Positions 26,385 through 34,926 of a stretch of DNA of 64,000 bases are shown here, in pieces. Made by a program: the position numbers and the translations under genes. Source of the stretch: Corynebacterium sp. P4-C1 (GTDB lineage: Bacteria > Actinomycetota > Actinomycetes > Mycobacteriales > Mycobacteriaceae). Position 1 is the first letter of the stretch. The number at the start of each line of letters is the position of its first letter. The notes under the pieces are model-generated. The model was given only the letters and a program-made list of their open reading frames with translations, ran no database searches and was not told where the DNA came from. Location: assembly GCF_030503595.1 (NCBI RefSeq), contig NZ_CP129966.1, positions 1,736,001 through 1,800,000 on the forward strand, in the 5' to 3' direction.

Positions 26385-27936
26385 ACTGGTGCAGCTTCGC
26401 CGTCGCGGCGGGCACGGCTTCCGCGATGGCAGAGGCGCGGGCGGGTGCGGGACCGAACGGGGTTTGGGATGCGAGTGCGCTAGCGACGGCGTGGATGACC
26501 ACGGGCTGAGTATCACTCAGGAAGGCATCGTTACCCCAGCGTGCGACTGTCTGAGCGAGGTGCGCGCCGGTGATTCCGGAGAGCACGTCGCCGGAGCCGG
26601 GTGTGGCCGCCCACGAGGTGCCGGCATCGATGACGGAGTCCGCGGATTCGTGGCGGGGGTTGCACAGGACCGTGGTGCGCCCCTTGCGCAGAACCATGCA
26701 ATTGAATGATTCGGCCACCGCGCGGGTCTCTGCCAGCCGGTCGGACTCGGCGATGCCCTCCGCGTTGCGGAGCCGGGCGAATTCGCCGTCGTGCGGGGTC
26801 AGCATCGTCTGAGCATTGCGATTACGGAGCAGATCACGCAGCTCGGGGTCGAGGGAGAGAAGGGTGAGGCCGTCGGCGTCGATAAGCAATGCCTCGTCGC
26901 GGCCGAGCAAATACGCGAGCTCGCTGCGCGCGATGCTGTCGGTGCCCGTGCCGGGGCCGAAGACCCACGCTTGGACGCGGCCGGCGTCTTCCAGATTGGG
27001 CGTGACGACGACCTCTGGCAGCGCCCGCACCACCTCGAGTGCCTGGGGGCCGGCGTAGCGGACCATCGACGGGGTGGCGTGCACGGCGCCTTTAACGCAC
27101 AGGACCGCCGCGCCGGGATACGTGTCACTGCCAGCGCGGATGCCCACGACGCCGCCGGTGTACTTGTCGTCGTGGAAGCGTGGCTCCATATCCGGCACAT
27201 TGGTCGCGCTGAGTTGTGCGAGGCCCTCGGGCCACTCGTGTTCATCGCTGACCGCGCGGTGGAGCATGGCGGGGGCAGCCAGCGGTGAGAGGTTATCGCT
27301 GATGGACCGGCCGTCGGCGAGGTGTGGGTCGGCGAGCAGCTGGATGCCGCACTCGGGGGCAAGACCGTGGGCCAGGCGCCAGCCGCCGAAAGTGACGGTG
27401 GCATCGGCGGTGACGTGGAACTCGCCCTTTTCGCCCGTGTCCGCATCGATGCCGGAGGGGACGTCGACGGCAAGCACGTGGGAGTACCAGTCGGCAAGGC
27501 CCTGAATGACGCGGCCGCTCTGCTCGTCGAGGCTGCCGGCGCCCCCAAGACCAGTGAGACCGTCAATGGCGAAGCGGTATTCGCGCACGTCGTCGGGTAA
27601 TTCTGTGAGCACCGTGCCGCCGGCGTTGCGGAAGGCTTCCAGTGCCGGTTCGTGGGCGCTCCCCCACGCCAGCCACGCGTCGACGGTGTGGCCGGATAGG
27701 GCGAGCTCAGCACCGGCGTAGAGCGCGTCCCCGCCGTTTCCACCCTTGCCGACCAAGAGGAGTGTCTTCCGGTGTTGCTGGAAGTCCGCCAGGGGGTCGG
27801 GCCAGGCGAGCATCGCCTCGGCGGCTTCGAAGACGGCGTGGGCGGCGGACTTCATCAGCTCATCGGTGCTGACCTGAGCATCCAGCAGGGGTTTTTCGGC
27901 TGCGAGGATCTGTTCGGCTGTGTACGCGTAAACCAT
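26350..27936 (-). CDS. nnr: Bifunctional NAD(P)HX epimerase / ADP- or ATP-dependent NAD(P)HX dehydratase
   Basis: Repairs hydrated NAD(P)H. 528 aa from ATG 27936. The YjeF_N epimerase domain (about 1-210) has the nucleotide loop VGKGGNGGDALYAG and AVDVPSGIDADTG; the YjeF_C ribokinase-like dehydratase domain (about 230-525) has GPGTGTDS, LIDADGL and TPGSGDVLSGITG. In-frame GTG 27945 is the alternative, but TACCGT ends 7 nt before the ATG, consistent with leaderless translation. The 3' end runs 35 bp into the YwaF-like gene from the other side. A CGTCGATAAGC copy (26877) encodes Leu-Ile-Asp. Confidence 0.93.
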   Translation of the reverse strand: MVYAYTAEQILAAEKPLLDAQVSTDELMKSAAHAVFEAAEAMLAWPDPLADFQQHRKTLLLVGKGGNGGDALYAGAELALSGHTVDAWLAWGSAHEPALEAFRNAGGTVLTELPDDVREYRFAIDGLTGLGGAGSLDEQSGRVIQGLADWYSHVLAVDVPSGIDADTGEKGEFHVTADATVTFGGWRLAHGLAPECGIQLLADPHLADGRSISDNLSPLAAPAMLHRAVSDEHEWPEGLAQLSATNVPDMEPRFHDDKYTGGVVGIRAGSDTYPGAAVLCVKGAVHATPSMVRYAGPQALEVVRALPEVVVTPNLEDAGRVQAWVFGPGTGTDSIARSELAYLLGRDEALLIDADGLTLLSLDPELRDLLRNRNAQTMLTPHDGEFARLRNAEGIAESDRLAETRAVAESFNCMVLRKGRTTVLCNPRHESADSVIDAGTSWAATPGSGDVLSGITGAHLAQTVARWGNDAFLSDTQPVVIHAVASALASQTPFGPAPARASAIAEAVPAATAKLHQFSGLPAASTQR

Positions 27937-27966
27937 GCTTCCCACGGTAGTGGGACAAGCTGTGAG

Positions 27967-28575
27967 CTACTGGATGATGCGCTTCTGACGTGCCGCGGCG
28001 ATGGCAGCGGTGCGGTTGTCCACCCCGAGCTTGCTGTAGATGTGCACCAGGTGAGTCTTCACTGTCGCGGCGGATATGAAGAGCTGGGCGGCGATATCCC
28101 GGTTGGAAGCGCCGGTGGCCAGGGCTTCGAGGATCTCGATCTCGCGGGCGCTGAGTGCCACATCGGGGCGGGTCAGGCGCTCCGCCAGCACGTTCGCCAC
28201 CTGCGGGGACAAGGTGCGCTCGCCCTTCGCGGCGGCGAGGACCGCGGCCCGCAGATCCTCCTCGGGGGCGTCCTTGAGCACGTACCCCAGCGCGCCGGCC
28301 TCCATCGCGCCCACGACATCGGCCTGGGTGTCGTAGGTGGTCAGGATGAGCACTGGCGGACCGCCGGCCGCCTGCAGTCTTTGGGCCACCTCGATGCCAT
28401 TCATCGTGGGCATCTGGATATCCGTCACCACGACGTCGACATCCTCGGGAAGGTCCTCGATGGCAGTGCCGTCGGAACCTTGGGCGACCACCTCGATTTG
28501 GCCGTCACTTTCCAGCACGGCGCGCAAGCCGGCGCGGACGACCGGGTGATCGTCGATAAGCATGATGCGGACCAT
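27967..28575 (-). CDS. chrA: Response regulator, NarL/LuxR family (ChrA-type haem response)
   Basis: 202 aa. Receiver domain with acidic pocket D8/D9 (LIDDHP), phosphoacceptor D52 (VTDIQMP), T-loop and K102-type lysine (VLKDAPEED). C-terminal LuxR helix-turn-helix (about 138-200: LSAREIEILEALATGASNRDIA, core SNRDIAAQLFISAATVK). The ATG overlaps the kinase stop (TGATG). The gene pair faces an HrtB/HrtA-type ABC exporter, the exact layout of C. glutamicum and C. diphtheriae chrSA-hrtBA, where ChrA activates hrtBA on haem stress. Function is inferred from that synteny. Confidence 0.85.
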   Translation of the reverse strand: MVRIMLIDDHPVVRAGLRAVLESDGQIEVVAQGSDGTAIEDLPEDVDVVVTDIQMPTMNGIEVAQRLQAAGGPPVLILTTYDTQADVVGAMEAGALGYVLKDAPEEDLRAAVLAAAKGERTLSPQVANVLAERLTRPDVALSAREIEILEALATGASNRDIAAQLFISAATVKTHLVHIYSKLGVDNRTAAIAAARQKRIIQ

Positions 28576-29729
28576 CAGTCCTCCAGCGGGATTCGTGCCG
28601 CGAGCACGGTGCCGCGCGGCGAGCTTTCGAGTTCGAGCGTGCCCCCGACTTCGGCGACGCGGGCGCGCAGGCCGGTCAACCCGTGGCCCTCCGGGCGCTT
28701 GACACCACTGCCGTCGTCGAACACGTCCACGGTGGCGACAGTACCGAGTTTCTCCACCGTGACGACAGCTTTGTCCGCGTGGGAATGCCGCACGATGTTG
28801 CTGAGGCCCTCGCGCACGACACGCTCGACCACGTCGGCGGCCGCGCCCGTGATCTGGTCCGCGCTATTGGCGACCAGGGTGAGGTCAAACGGTGCGTCGA
28901 CAGCTTTCTGCCTGCTGCGTGCCGACGCCGCCACTGCCTCCAGCCGCTCCCCCAGTGGAGCAGCCTCCGGCGAATTCGCGGCGACGAAGCGTCGGGCCTC
29001 CGCCAGATTCTCGCTGGCGGTGTCGACGATGGTGCACAGAATCTCCTGCGCCTTGCCCTTCCGCGCCGGGTCGCCCGACTCGAGGTGTCCCGCTGCTACG
29101 CGGCCGAACAGGACAATGCTGCTCAGCCCCTGCGCCATGGTGTCGTGCACCTCGCGCGCGAGACGCGTGCGCTCCTGCAGGGCGCCTGCCTGGTACTGGC
29201 TCTCCGCCAACTCCATCTGCGTGGCCTCGAGGCGCGCGGCAAGTTGCCGGTAGTGCTGCGCCTCCGCGCGCAGAGCCTGGTAGGCGAAGCTGGCTACCAC
29301 CGCGACGAGGGTGCCGATGGTCGGACCGATGATGCCCGCAACGTCCGACTCCGGTGCCATGACGAACACCGTGAACGCCCCGGCCGCCAGTGAGACCAGG
29401 ATCCCGACCGGCGCGGGCAGAAGGTAGCACGCCAGCATGACCAGCGGGAACTCCAGCCAGGCAAAGGTCGTGGACGACCACACCAACGCCATCCAGAGCG
29501 CGCCGACAACGGCGAGCCACGCCCAGCCGGCTGTGCGCGGGAATTCCTTGCCGCGGTGGTGCAGTACCGTTCCGGCGAGGTACAGCCCCGCGAAAACTGC
29601 GGCGAGGCAAATCGTCAGCGCCGGAACGCGCGAGTCCTGGATGCTGAACAAGCCCACGGCGAGCAGCACTGCGACGAGCACGTGCAGGCTGACACGGAAG
29701 AAAGCGAGGATACGGCTGGTGGTCTTCAC
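28575..29729 (-). CDS. chrS: Sensor histidine kinase (ChrS-type haem sensor)
   Basis: 384 aa. Six predicted membrane helices in the first 150 residues (about 12-30, 36-56, 67-88, 92-104, 106-124, 131-151) with very short loops, so the signal is probably sensed in the membrane, as for ChrS. The HisKA_3 dimerisation domain has H195 (REVHDTMAQGLSSI), and the HATPase domain has N (VREGLSNIVRHS), DDGSG and GHGLTGLRARV. TATACG (29745-29740, minus) is a candidate -10 just upstream of GTG 29729. Divergent from hrtB across 146 bp. Confidence 0.85.
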   Translation of the reverse strand: MKTTSRILAFFRVSLHVLVAVLLAVGLFSIQDSRVPALTICLAAVFAGLYLAGTVLHHRGKEFPRTAGWAWLAVVGALWMALVWSSTTFAWLEFPLVMLACYLLPAPVGILVSLAAGAFTVFVMAPESDVAGIIGPTIGTLVAVVASFAYQALRAEAQHYRQLAARLEATQMELAESQYQAGALQERTRLAREVHDTMAQGLSSIVLFGRVAAGHLESGDPARKGKAQEILCTIVDTASENLAEARRFVAANSPEAAPLGERLEAVAASARSRQKAVDAPFDLTLVANSADQITGAAADVVERVVREGLSNIVRHSHADKAVVTVEKLGTVATVDVFDDGSGVKRPEGHGLTGLRARVAEVGGTLELESSPRGTVLAARIPLED

Positions 29730-29800
29730 AGCTACTCACCGTATAACGCAGGCCGGACCAACCTCCGCCGCACGCATTCACGCATTGGTGCACCCCCCAA

Positions 29801-29816
29801 TCAACCGATCGGTTGA
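29801..29816. promoter_or_regulatory. Perfect 16-bp palindrome, candidate operator of chrS/hrtB
   Basis: TCAACCGATCGGTTGA in the 146-bp region between the divergent chrS and hrtB, 59 nt upstream of the hrtB start. Its position suits binding of ChrA or another dimeric regulator. Confidence 0.5.
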
Positions 29817-29875
29817 CCGGTAAATCGCCCACTCACCCGATGTGCTTTGACCTGCGTAGACGTCAAAATAAGGTC

Positions 29876-30865
29876 ATGTTTGTTGCACTGAGAGATTTGC
29901 TGAATGCCAAAGGGCGGTTCGGCCTTATCGCCGGCGTCGTCGCGCTGGTGACTTTCCTCGTGGTCATGCTCACCGGGCTCACCGCCGGACTGGGCAAGCA
30001 GAACACATCTGCGCTTGAAGCCTTGGACCCCGCCGCCGTGACCTTCGAGGACCCGGAGAACCCGTCCTACACCACCTCCCGCATCGCCCACGCCGATGAA
30101 GGAACTATCCCGCTGGGCACCGGTCAGACGCTGATGACGCGTGCTGACGGCTCGGAGGATTCTGTCGCTATCCTCGGCCTTCCTTCCGGCACCGAGCTGC
30201 CGACTGGGCAGGTCCTAGGCGACCACGCCATCGCGTCTGAGTCGCTGAAGCTTTCCGACGGCGAGTCCATCACTATCGGCGGTGCCCCCGTCACGGTGGA
30301 TGCCCAGGCTCAAGACTTGTACTTCTCCCACTCCCCTGTGCTGTGGGTTCCGACTGAGACCTGGCAGGCCGCCATGCACACCGATGCAGTGGGCACGGTC
30401 GAGCTGTCGGAGAACAAGGACACTGCGCCGGAGGGTTCCACCTCTGTGTCGGGCTCCTTCTCCGCGCTTCCCGCATACTCGTCCGAGCAGGGCTCGCTGA
30501 AGATGATCCAGGGCTTCCTGTACCTGATTTCCGCCCTGGTCACCGTCGCCTTCCTGAGCGTGTGGACAGCACAGCGCACCCGCGACCTGTCCATCCTCAA
30601 AGCCATCGGCGCGTCCAACCGTTACCTGCTTAAGGACAGCATTGGTCAGGCGGCCGTCATCCTCGCTATCGGCGCGCTCATCGGCACCGCGGCCGCGGCT
30701 GGTCTGGGCCTTCTGGCCGCGAAGGCAGCTCCGTTCGTTCTCACTCCCGCCAGCGTCATCCTTCCGGCCGTGGCCATCTGGATCCTCGGCATGGGCGGCG
30801 CCGCACTCGCCACCCGTTCTATCTCCCGCGTTGACCCGCAACTCGCACTTGGAGGTGCAGCTTAA
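29876..30865 (+). CDS. hrtB: ABC exporter permease (HrtB-type haem exporter)
   Basis: 329 aa from ATG 29876; the frame extends to 29813, but ATAAGG just before 29876 and the family start MFVALRDLLNAKGRF support this choice. MacB/FtsX topology: one N-terminal helix (about 14-38), an extracytoplasmic domain of about 170 residues and three C-terminal helices (start near 215, 265 and 300). HrtB works with HrtA to clear excess haem from the membrane. The haem-export role is inferred from the facing chrSA genes and permease architecture. Confidence 0.85.
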   Translation: MFVALRDLLNAKGRFGLIAGVVALVTFLVVMLTGLTAGLGKQNTSALEALDPAAVTFEDPENPSYTTSRIAHADEGTIPLGTGQTLMTRADGSEDSVAILGLPSGTELPTGQVLGDHAIASESLKLSDGESITIGGAPVTVDAQAQDLYFSHSPVLWVPTETWQAAMHTDAVGTVELSENKDTAPEGSTSVSGSFSALPAYSSEQGSLKMIQGFLYLISALVTVAFLSVWTAQRTRDLSILKAIGASNRYLLKDSIGQAAVILAIGALIGTAAAAGLGLLAAKAAPFVLTPASVILPAVAIWILGMGGAALATRSISRVDPQLALGGAA

Positions 30866-31579
30866 ATGACTACCGCTACTGATCTCCGCGGCCCGTCCCA
30901 GTCCACCACCAGCGCCGTGCCTTCCCTGGCGATGAAGGATGTCACCGTCACCTTCCCCGACGGCGACGGCCGCATCACCGCGCTGGACAACGCCACCCTG
31001 TCCGCTGACCCGGGCACCGTCACGTTCGTCGTCGGCGCTTCCGGCTCCGGCAAGTCCACGCTGTTGTCCGCCGCCGCGGGCCTACTCACTCCCGATTCCG
31101 GCTCCGTCGAAGTGGCCGGCGAGCCGATCAGCGACGAGGTCCGCCTCAACCGCATCGGAATGGTCTTCCAGCAGCCGAACCTGATCGCCTCCCTCACCGT
31201 GCGCGACCAGCTGCTGGTCACCGAGCACATCCGCGGTGTGCGCGGCAAGGCGCTCAAGGAGAAGGCAGCCCACGCCGACCAGCTGCTCGAGCTCGTGGGA
31301 CTCGCTGGCCTGGGCGACCGCCGCATGCAGCAGCTTTCCGGCGGGCAGCGCCAGCGCGTCGGCATCGCCCGCGCACTCATGGGCACACCGAGCCTCCTGC
31401 TTGCCGACGAGCCCACCGCCGCCTTGGACACCAACCGTTCCCAGGAGATCATCAAGCTACTCCGCAATGTCACCGAGGAACTGGGGCCGGCTTGCCTCAT
31501 CGTCACCCACGAGACCGAGTTGATCGGCGACGGCGACCGCGTCATCGAGGTCTCCGACGGCCACGTGCGCCAGGGCTAG
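30866..31579 (+). CDS. hrtA: ABC exporter ATP-binding protein (HrtA-type)
   Basis: 237 aa. Walker A GASGSGKST (residues 57-65), Q-loop VFQQPN, signature LSGGQRQRVGIA, Walker B LLADEPTAALD and the H-loop VTHE. MacB-type ATPase partner of HrtB. Its ATG directly follows the hrtB stop codon (TAAATG). A short GC hairpin after the stop (31604-31620) followed by a T-poor stretch is only a weak terminator. Confidence 0.87.
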   Translation: MTTATDLRGPSQSTTSAVPSLAMKDVTVTFPDGDGRITALDNATLSADPGTVTFVVGASGSGKSTLLSAAAGLLTPDSGSVEVAGEPISDEVRLNRIGMVFQQPNLIASLTVRDQLLVTEHIRGVRGKALKEKAAHADQLLELVGLAGLGDRRMQQLSGGQRQRVGIARALMGTPSLLLADEPTAALDTNRSQEIIKLLRNVTEELGPACLIVTHETELIGDGDRVIEVSDGHVRQG

Positions 31580-31636
31580 CCTCAGACGAGCGTCGCCCAG
31601 CGCCCCCGCCGCCTGCGGGGTATTTGGCTTGTTCGA

Positions 31637-32449
31637 CTACTGGCAGCCGGGGCACCAGTACAGCTTGCGGCCCTCGACCACCTTCGTCTCGATCGGGGTG
31701 CCGCAGACATAGCAGGGGTCGGCGGCGCGGCGGTAGACGTAGACTTCGCCGCCGTGATCGTCCTTGCGGGGGGCACGTCCCATGGCCTCGGGAGTGTGCT
31801 CGGGACGCACAGTGTCGATGCGGCCGTGTTCAACGCCGTACGCCATCAGCTCGGAGAGATCGGTCCAGATGGCGTCGAATTGGCTGTGGTCGAGCTGGTT
31901 GCCCGGCAGCACAGGGTCGATTCCGTGCCGGAACAGGACTTCAGCACGGTAGATATTGCCCACGCCGGCGAAGAGCTTCTGGTCCATCAGCTGGGAGCCG
32001 ATTCCGCGCTTCGAGCGGTGCACGCATTCCCACAGAGCCTCGGGCGGGTGCACGTCGACGATGGGGTCGAAGCCGGACTTATCGACGATCGCAGCCGCCT
32101 CCCCTTCCGTCATCAACTCGCATTTCTGCGGGCCGCGCAGGTTCGCGGCTGTCTCACCGTTGGAGATGTGCAGCCGCATCTGGCCCCACTCCTCCTCCGC
32201 GGGTTCAAAGCGGAGTGAGCCGATCAGCCCCAGGTGGATGTACACGGTGTGGTCGTGTCCGGTCTGTTCATTTCGGAAGGAGATGAACAGGTGCTTGCCG
32301 TGGGCGGTGGCGCGGGTGAGAAGGGAGCCGTCGATAAGCGCCGCCTCTTCCGCGAACCTGCCTTGCGGGCTGGTCACCTCCACCGGGCCCGAGCGGAAGT
32401 CTGCGTTGAGGGTGCGGGCGAGGCGGTGGAGAACGTGACCTTCAGGCAT
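31637..32449 (-). CDS. nei: Endonuclease VIII-type DNA glycosylase/AP lyase (Nei1-like)
   Basis: Base-excision repair of oxidised bases. 270 aa. The N-terminal catalytic residues P2-E3 appear in MPEGHVLHRLA, the start typical of mycobacterial Nei1; a conserved lysine lies in TAHGKHLFISF (about 57), the H2TH region in LMDQKLFAGVGNIYRAEVLF, and the zinc finger is C-x2-C...C-x2-C at the C-terminus (CYVCG and CPGC). Two CGTCGATAAG copies (32078, 32329) fall in this gene, one read as Val-Asp-Lys and one as Leu-Ile-Asp. Confidence 0.92.
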   Translation of the reverse strand: MPEGHVLHRLARTLNADFRSGPVEVTSPQGRFAEEAALIDGSLLTRATAHGKHLFISFRNEQTGHDHTVYIHLGLIGSLRFEPAEEEWGQMRLHISNGETAANLRGPQKCELMTEGEAAAIVDKSGFDPIVDVHPPEALWECVHRSKRGIGSQLMDQKLFAGVGNIYRAEVLFRHGIDPVLPGNQLDHSQFDAIWTDLSELMAYGVEHGRIDTVRPEHTPEAMGRAPRKDDHGGEVYVYRRAADPCYVCGTPIETKVVEGRKLYWCPGCQ

Positions 32450-32472
32450 TCCTCCAGGTTACAAGGGAGGTT

Positions 32473-32970
32473 CTATTTCGGTTCGACGGGGGATTCGGAG
32501 ACGACGACACCGTCGGAATCGGCGTAGACGTACTGGCCGGGCACGAAGTCGACTCCGCCGAGGCGCAGGACGATATTCTCCTCGCCCACGGCGTCCTTTT
32601 TCGACTTGCGCGGGTTCGTGCCCAACGCCTTGCAGCCGAAGTTCATCGTGGCCACTTCGGCGGAGTCGCGGATCGGGCCGTTGATGATCACGCCGGCCCA
32701 GCCGTTCTCCACGCCGGCCGCGGCGATCATGTCGCCCATGAGGGCGGTGTGCATGCTGCCGTGGCCGTCGACGACGAGCACCTTGCCCTCCCCCGGCGAA
32801 TTCAGCGTCTTTTTGACCAGGCCGTTGTCCTGGAAGCAGGAGATGGTGTGGATCTCACCGCAGAACTCCGTGTTGCCGCCGAGGTCGCGGAACTGGATGT
32901 CGCAGCTGCGCACTTCGGTGTCGTGGATGTCGGCGATGTCGGCGGTGGCAATGAACTGGATGTCGGCCAT
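32473..32970 (-). CDS. rraA: RraA family protein (RNase E inhibitor-like / HMG aldolase-like)
   Basis: 165 aa from ATG 32970, with GAGGAG 5 nt upstream; GTG 32976 is the alternative. The RraA core is clear: TADIADIHD near the start, [28 protein letters not shown] (core [13 protein letters not shown]), [17 protein letters not shown] and the [19 protein letters not shown] end. The Gly-Asp and Arg-Asp pairs that bind metal and substrate in the aldolase branch are present, so both RNase E inhibition and 4-hydroxy-4-methyl-2-oxoglutarate aldolase activity are possible. Confidence 0.85.
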   Translation of the reverse strand: MADIQFIATADIADIHDTEVRSCDIQFRDLGGNTEFCGEIHTISCFQDNGLVKKTLNSPGEGKVLVVDGHGSMHTALMGDMIAAAGVENGWAGVIINGPIRDSAEVATMNFGCKALGTNPRKSKKDAVGEENIVLRLGGVDFVPGQYVYADSDGVVVSESPVEPK

Positions 32971-33081
32971 GGTCACTCCTCGGTGTCTGGAAGTTTGGGT
33001 GTCTGGTGTTGATTAATGATGTTCAGCTGGATGTTTGGCCCGAGTCTACGTGGCGGACGGAGGCCCGGTGCGGGAACGAGA

Positions 33082-33108
33082 AAGGGACCTGCGCGGGGCA
33101 GGTCCCTT
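33082..33108 (-). terminator. Rho-independent terminator of aceA
   Basis: A perfect 11-bp stem (AAGGGACCTGC / GCAGGTCCCTT) with a 5-nt loop, followed on the minus strand by TCTCGTTC. It lies 47 nt after the aceA stop codon. Confidence 0.75.
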
Positions 33109-33154
33109 GGCTCTTCATCTGTTAGCCGGGGTTAGCCGGCTGCGGCAGTCCTAT

Positions 33155-34447
33155 TTAGAACTGGCCCTCCTCGGTGGAGCCCTTCAGGGCGGTGGTGGAG
33201 GAGTTCGGGTCGACGGTGGTGGCGACGCGGTCGAAGTAGCCTGCGCCGACCTCGCGCTGGTGCTTCACAGCGGTGAAGCCGCGCTCGGAAGCAGCCTTGA
33301 ACTCGCGGTTCTGCAGGTCGACGAACGCCGGCATGCCCTCGCGAGCGTAGCCGTGAGCCAGGTCGAACATGGAGTAGTTGAGGGCGTGGAAGCCAGCCAG
33401 GGTGATGAACTGGAACACGAAGCCCATTTTGCCCAGCTCCTTCTGGAACTTGGCGATCTCTTCCTCGTCCAGGTGGGAAGCCCAGTTGAAGGACGGGGAG
33501 CAGTTGTAGGCCAGGAGCTGGTCCGGGAACTCCTCGTGGACGCCGTCGGCGAACTTCTTCGCCAGCTCGAGGTCCGGAGTACCGGTCTCCATCCAGATCA
33601 GGTCGGCGTACGGAGCGTAGGACTTCGCACGGTCGATGCAAGGCTCGACGCCGTTCTTGACGTAGTAGTAGCCCTCAGCGGAACGCTCACCGGTCAGGAA
33701 CTTCGCGTCGCGCTCGTCGACGTCCGAGGTCAGCAGGGTTGCGGCCTCAGCGTCGGTACGGCCGATGACGACGGTCGGGACGTTGAGAACGTCAGCTGCC
33801 AGACGGGCAGAGGACAGGGTGCGGATGTGCTGCTGGGTCGGGATGAGGACCTTGCCGCCCAGGTGGCCGCACTTCTTCTCGGAAGCGAGCTGGTCCTCCC
33901 AGTGGGTACCAGCGGCACCGGCCTGGATCATTGCACGCTGCAGCTCGTAGACGTTGAGGGCGCCACCGAAGCCGGCCTCGCCGTCAGCGACGATCGGGAC
34001 GAGCCAGTTGTCCACGGAGGTGTCACCTTCGACGCGGGAGACCTGGTCTGCGCGGGTCAGAGCGTTGTTGATGCGGCGCACAACGTTCGGGACGGAGTTA
34101 GCCGGGTACAGGGACTGGTCCGGGTAGGTGTTGCCGGAGAGGTTTGCGTCACCTGCGACCTGCCAGCCGGAGAGGTAGACAGCCTGCAGGCCAGCACGCA
34201 CCTGCTGCACAGCCTGGTTACCGGTCAGGGCGCCCAGAGCGTGGATGTAGGAACCGTCACCCTTGGTGATGCCTTCCCAGAGGATCTCGGAACCGCGACG
34301 TGCGAGGGTCTGCTCCTCGACGACGGTGCCCTGCAGCTCAGCGACCTGCTCTGCGGTGTAATCGCGGGTCACGCCCTTCCAGCGGGGGTTCTCGTCCCAG
34401 TCCTTCTGGATTTCCTGAGCAGTACGAGCCTGTCCAGTGGTGGTCAT
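33155..34447 (-). CDS. aceA: Isocitrate lyase
   Basis: First glyoxylate-shunt enzyme, splitting isocitrate to succinate and glyoxylate. 430 aa, the corynebacterial size. The active-site signature KKCGHLGGK is present, with the substrate motifs [10 protein letters not shown] and WMETGTP, and the C-terminal [12 protein letters not shown] segment. Divergent from the malate synthase gene across 479 bp, as in C. glutamicum, where both are induced by acetate and controlled by RamA, RamB and GlxR. Confidence 0.98.
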   Translation of the reverse strand: MTTTGQARTAQEIQKDWDENPRWKGVTRDYTAEQVAELQGTVVEEQTLARRGSEILWEGITKGDGSYIHALGALTGNQAVQQVRAGLQAVYLSGWQVAGDANLSGNTYPDQSLYPANSVPNVVRRINNALTRADQVSRVEGDTSVDNWLVPIVADGEAGFGGALNVYELQRAMIQAGAAGTHWEDQLASEKKCGHLGGKVLIPTQQHIRTLSSARLAADVLNVPTVVIGRTDAEAATLLTSDVDERDAKFLTGERSAEGYYYVKNGVEPCIDRAKSYAPYADLIWMETGTPDLELAKKFADGVHEEFPDQLLAYNCSPSFNWASHLDEEEIAKFQKELGKMGFVFQFITLAGFHALNYSMFDLAHGYAREGMPAFVDLQNREFKAASERGFTAVKHQREVGAGYFDRVATTVDPNSSTTALKGSTEEGQF

Positions 34448-34926
34448 AGTGCTTGTCCCCTTTCAGTGGGTGTGTGATGGAAGACTCTCACAACAATAAA
34501 GTGAAGTGAGCCACGCTCTTGCGTTCATGTTCAGTATTCCCAAGCGTCATGCGAAACGTCAACAGTGACCCGTTTCACGCTGGTTTAAGGGGGTGAGTTG
34601 ACTGGCCTGAGTCCGCCCCTACGGGCGGGGATGTCCCCCCGAAACGTGGGGGCGTCGATAAGCGGAAAGCCCTTAATCCTGCACGAATGATTATTTCACC
34701 CTGAAAGTGCGGCAAGCCCTGAGCGGGCATGAGGGGGCACGGTGATTCACGATTTCGGGGGTAGTTCCGCGCCCCGGTAACGCGAAAGTTAACCACTGGT
34801 GACCGTAATCACTTAACCTTGCCAGCAACGTCCACCTAACACTGACACATGAATGTGGTGTGGTGCGCGCATTGGCCCCACTAGACTGGAGTCATACATT
34901 TCAACAGGCTGAAAGGATCTCATTCG
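34448..34926. promoter_or_regulatory. aceA-glcB divergent regulatory region
   Basis: 479 bp without a gene. Several G-runs resemble RamA half-sites: GGGGGT at 34589-34594 and 34757-34762, and GGGGGC near 34648 and 34733. A small hairpin CCGCCC-ctac-GGGCGG lies at 34613-34628. TAGACT at 34882-34887 is a candidate -10 for the malate synthase, and AAAGGA at 34913-34918 its ribosome site. A CGTCGATAAGC copy is at 34653. Binding by RamA/RamB is expected from C. glutamicum; the sites named here are guesses from base runs. Confidence 0.5.
34653..34663 (+). repeat. CGTCGATAAGC repeat, intergenic copy
   Basis: Exact 11-mer in the aceA-glcB intergenic region. Confidence 0.85.

Noticed and set aside
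34466..34487. GlxR-like TGTGA...TCACA upstream of aceA
   Set aside because: The half-sites are separated by 10 nt instead of 6, so it does not fit the CRP/GlxR consensus.
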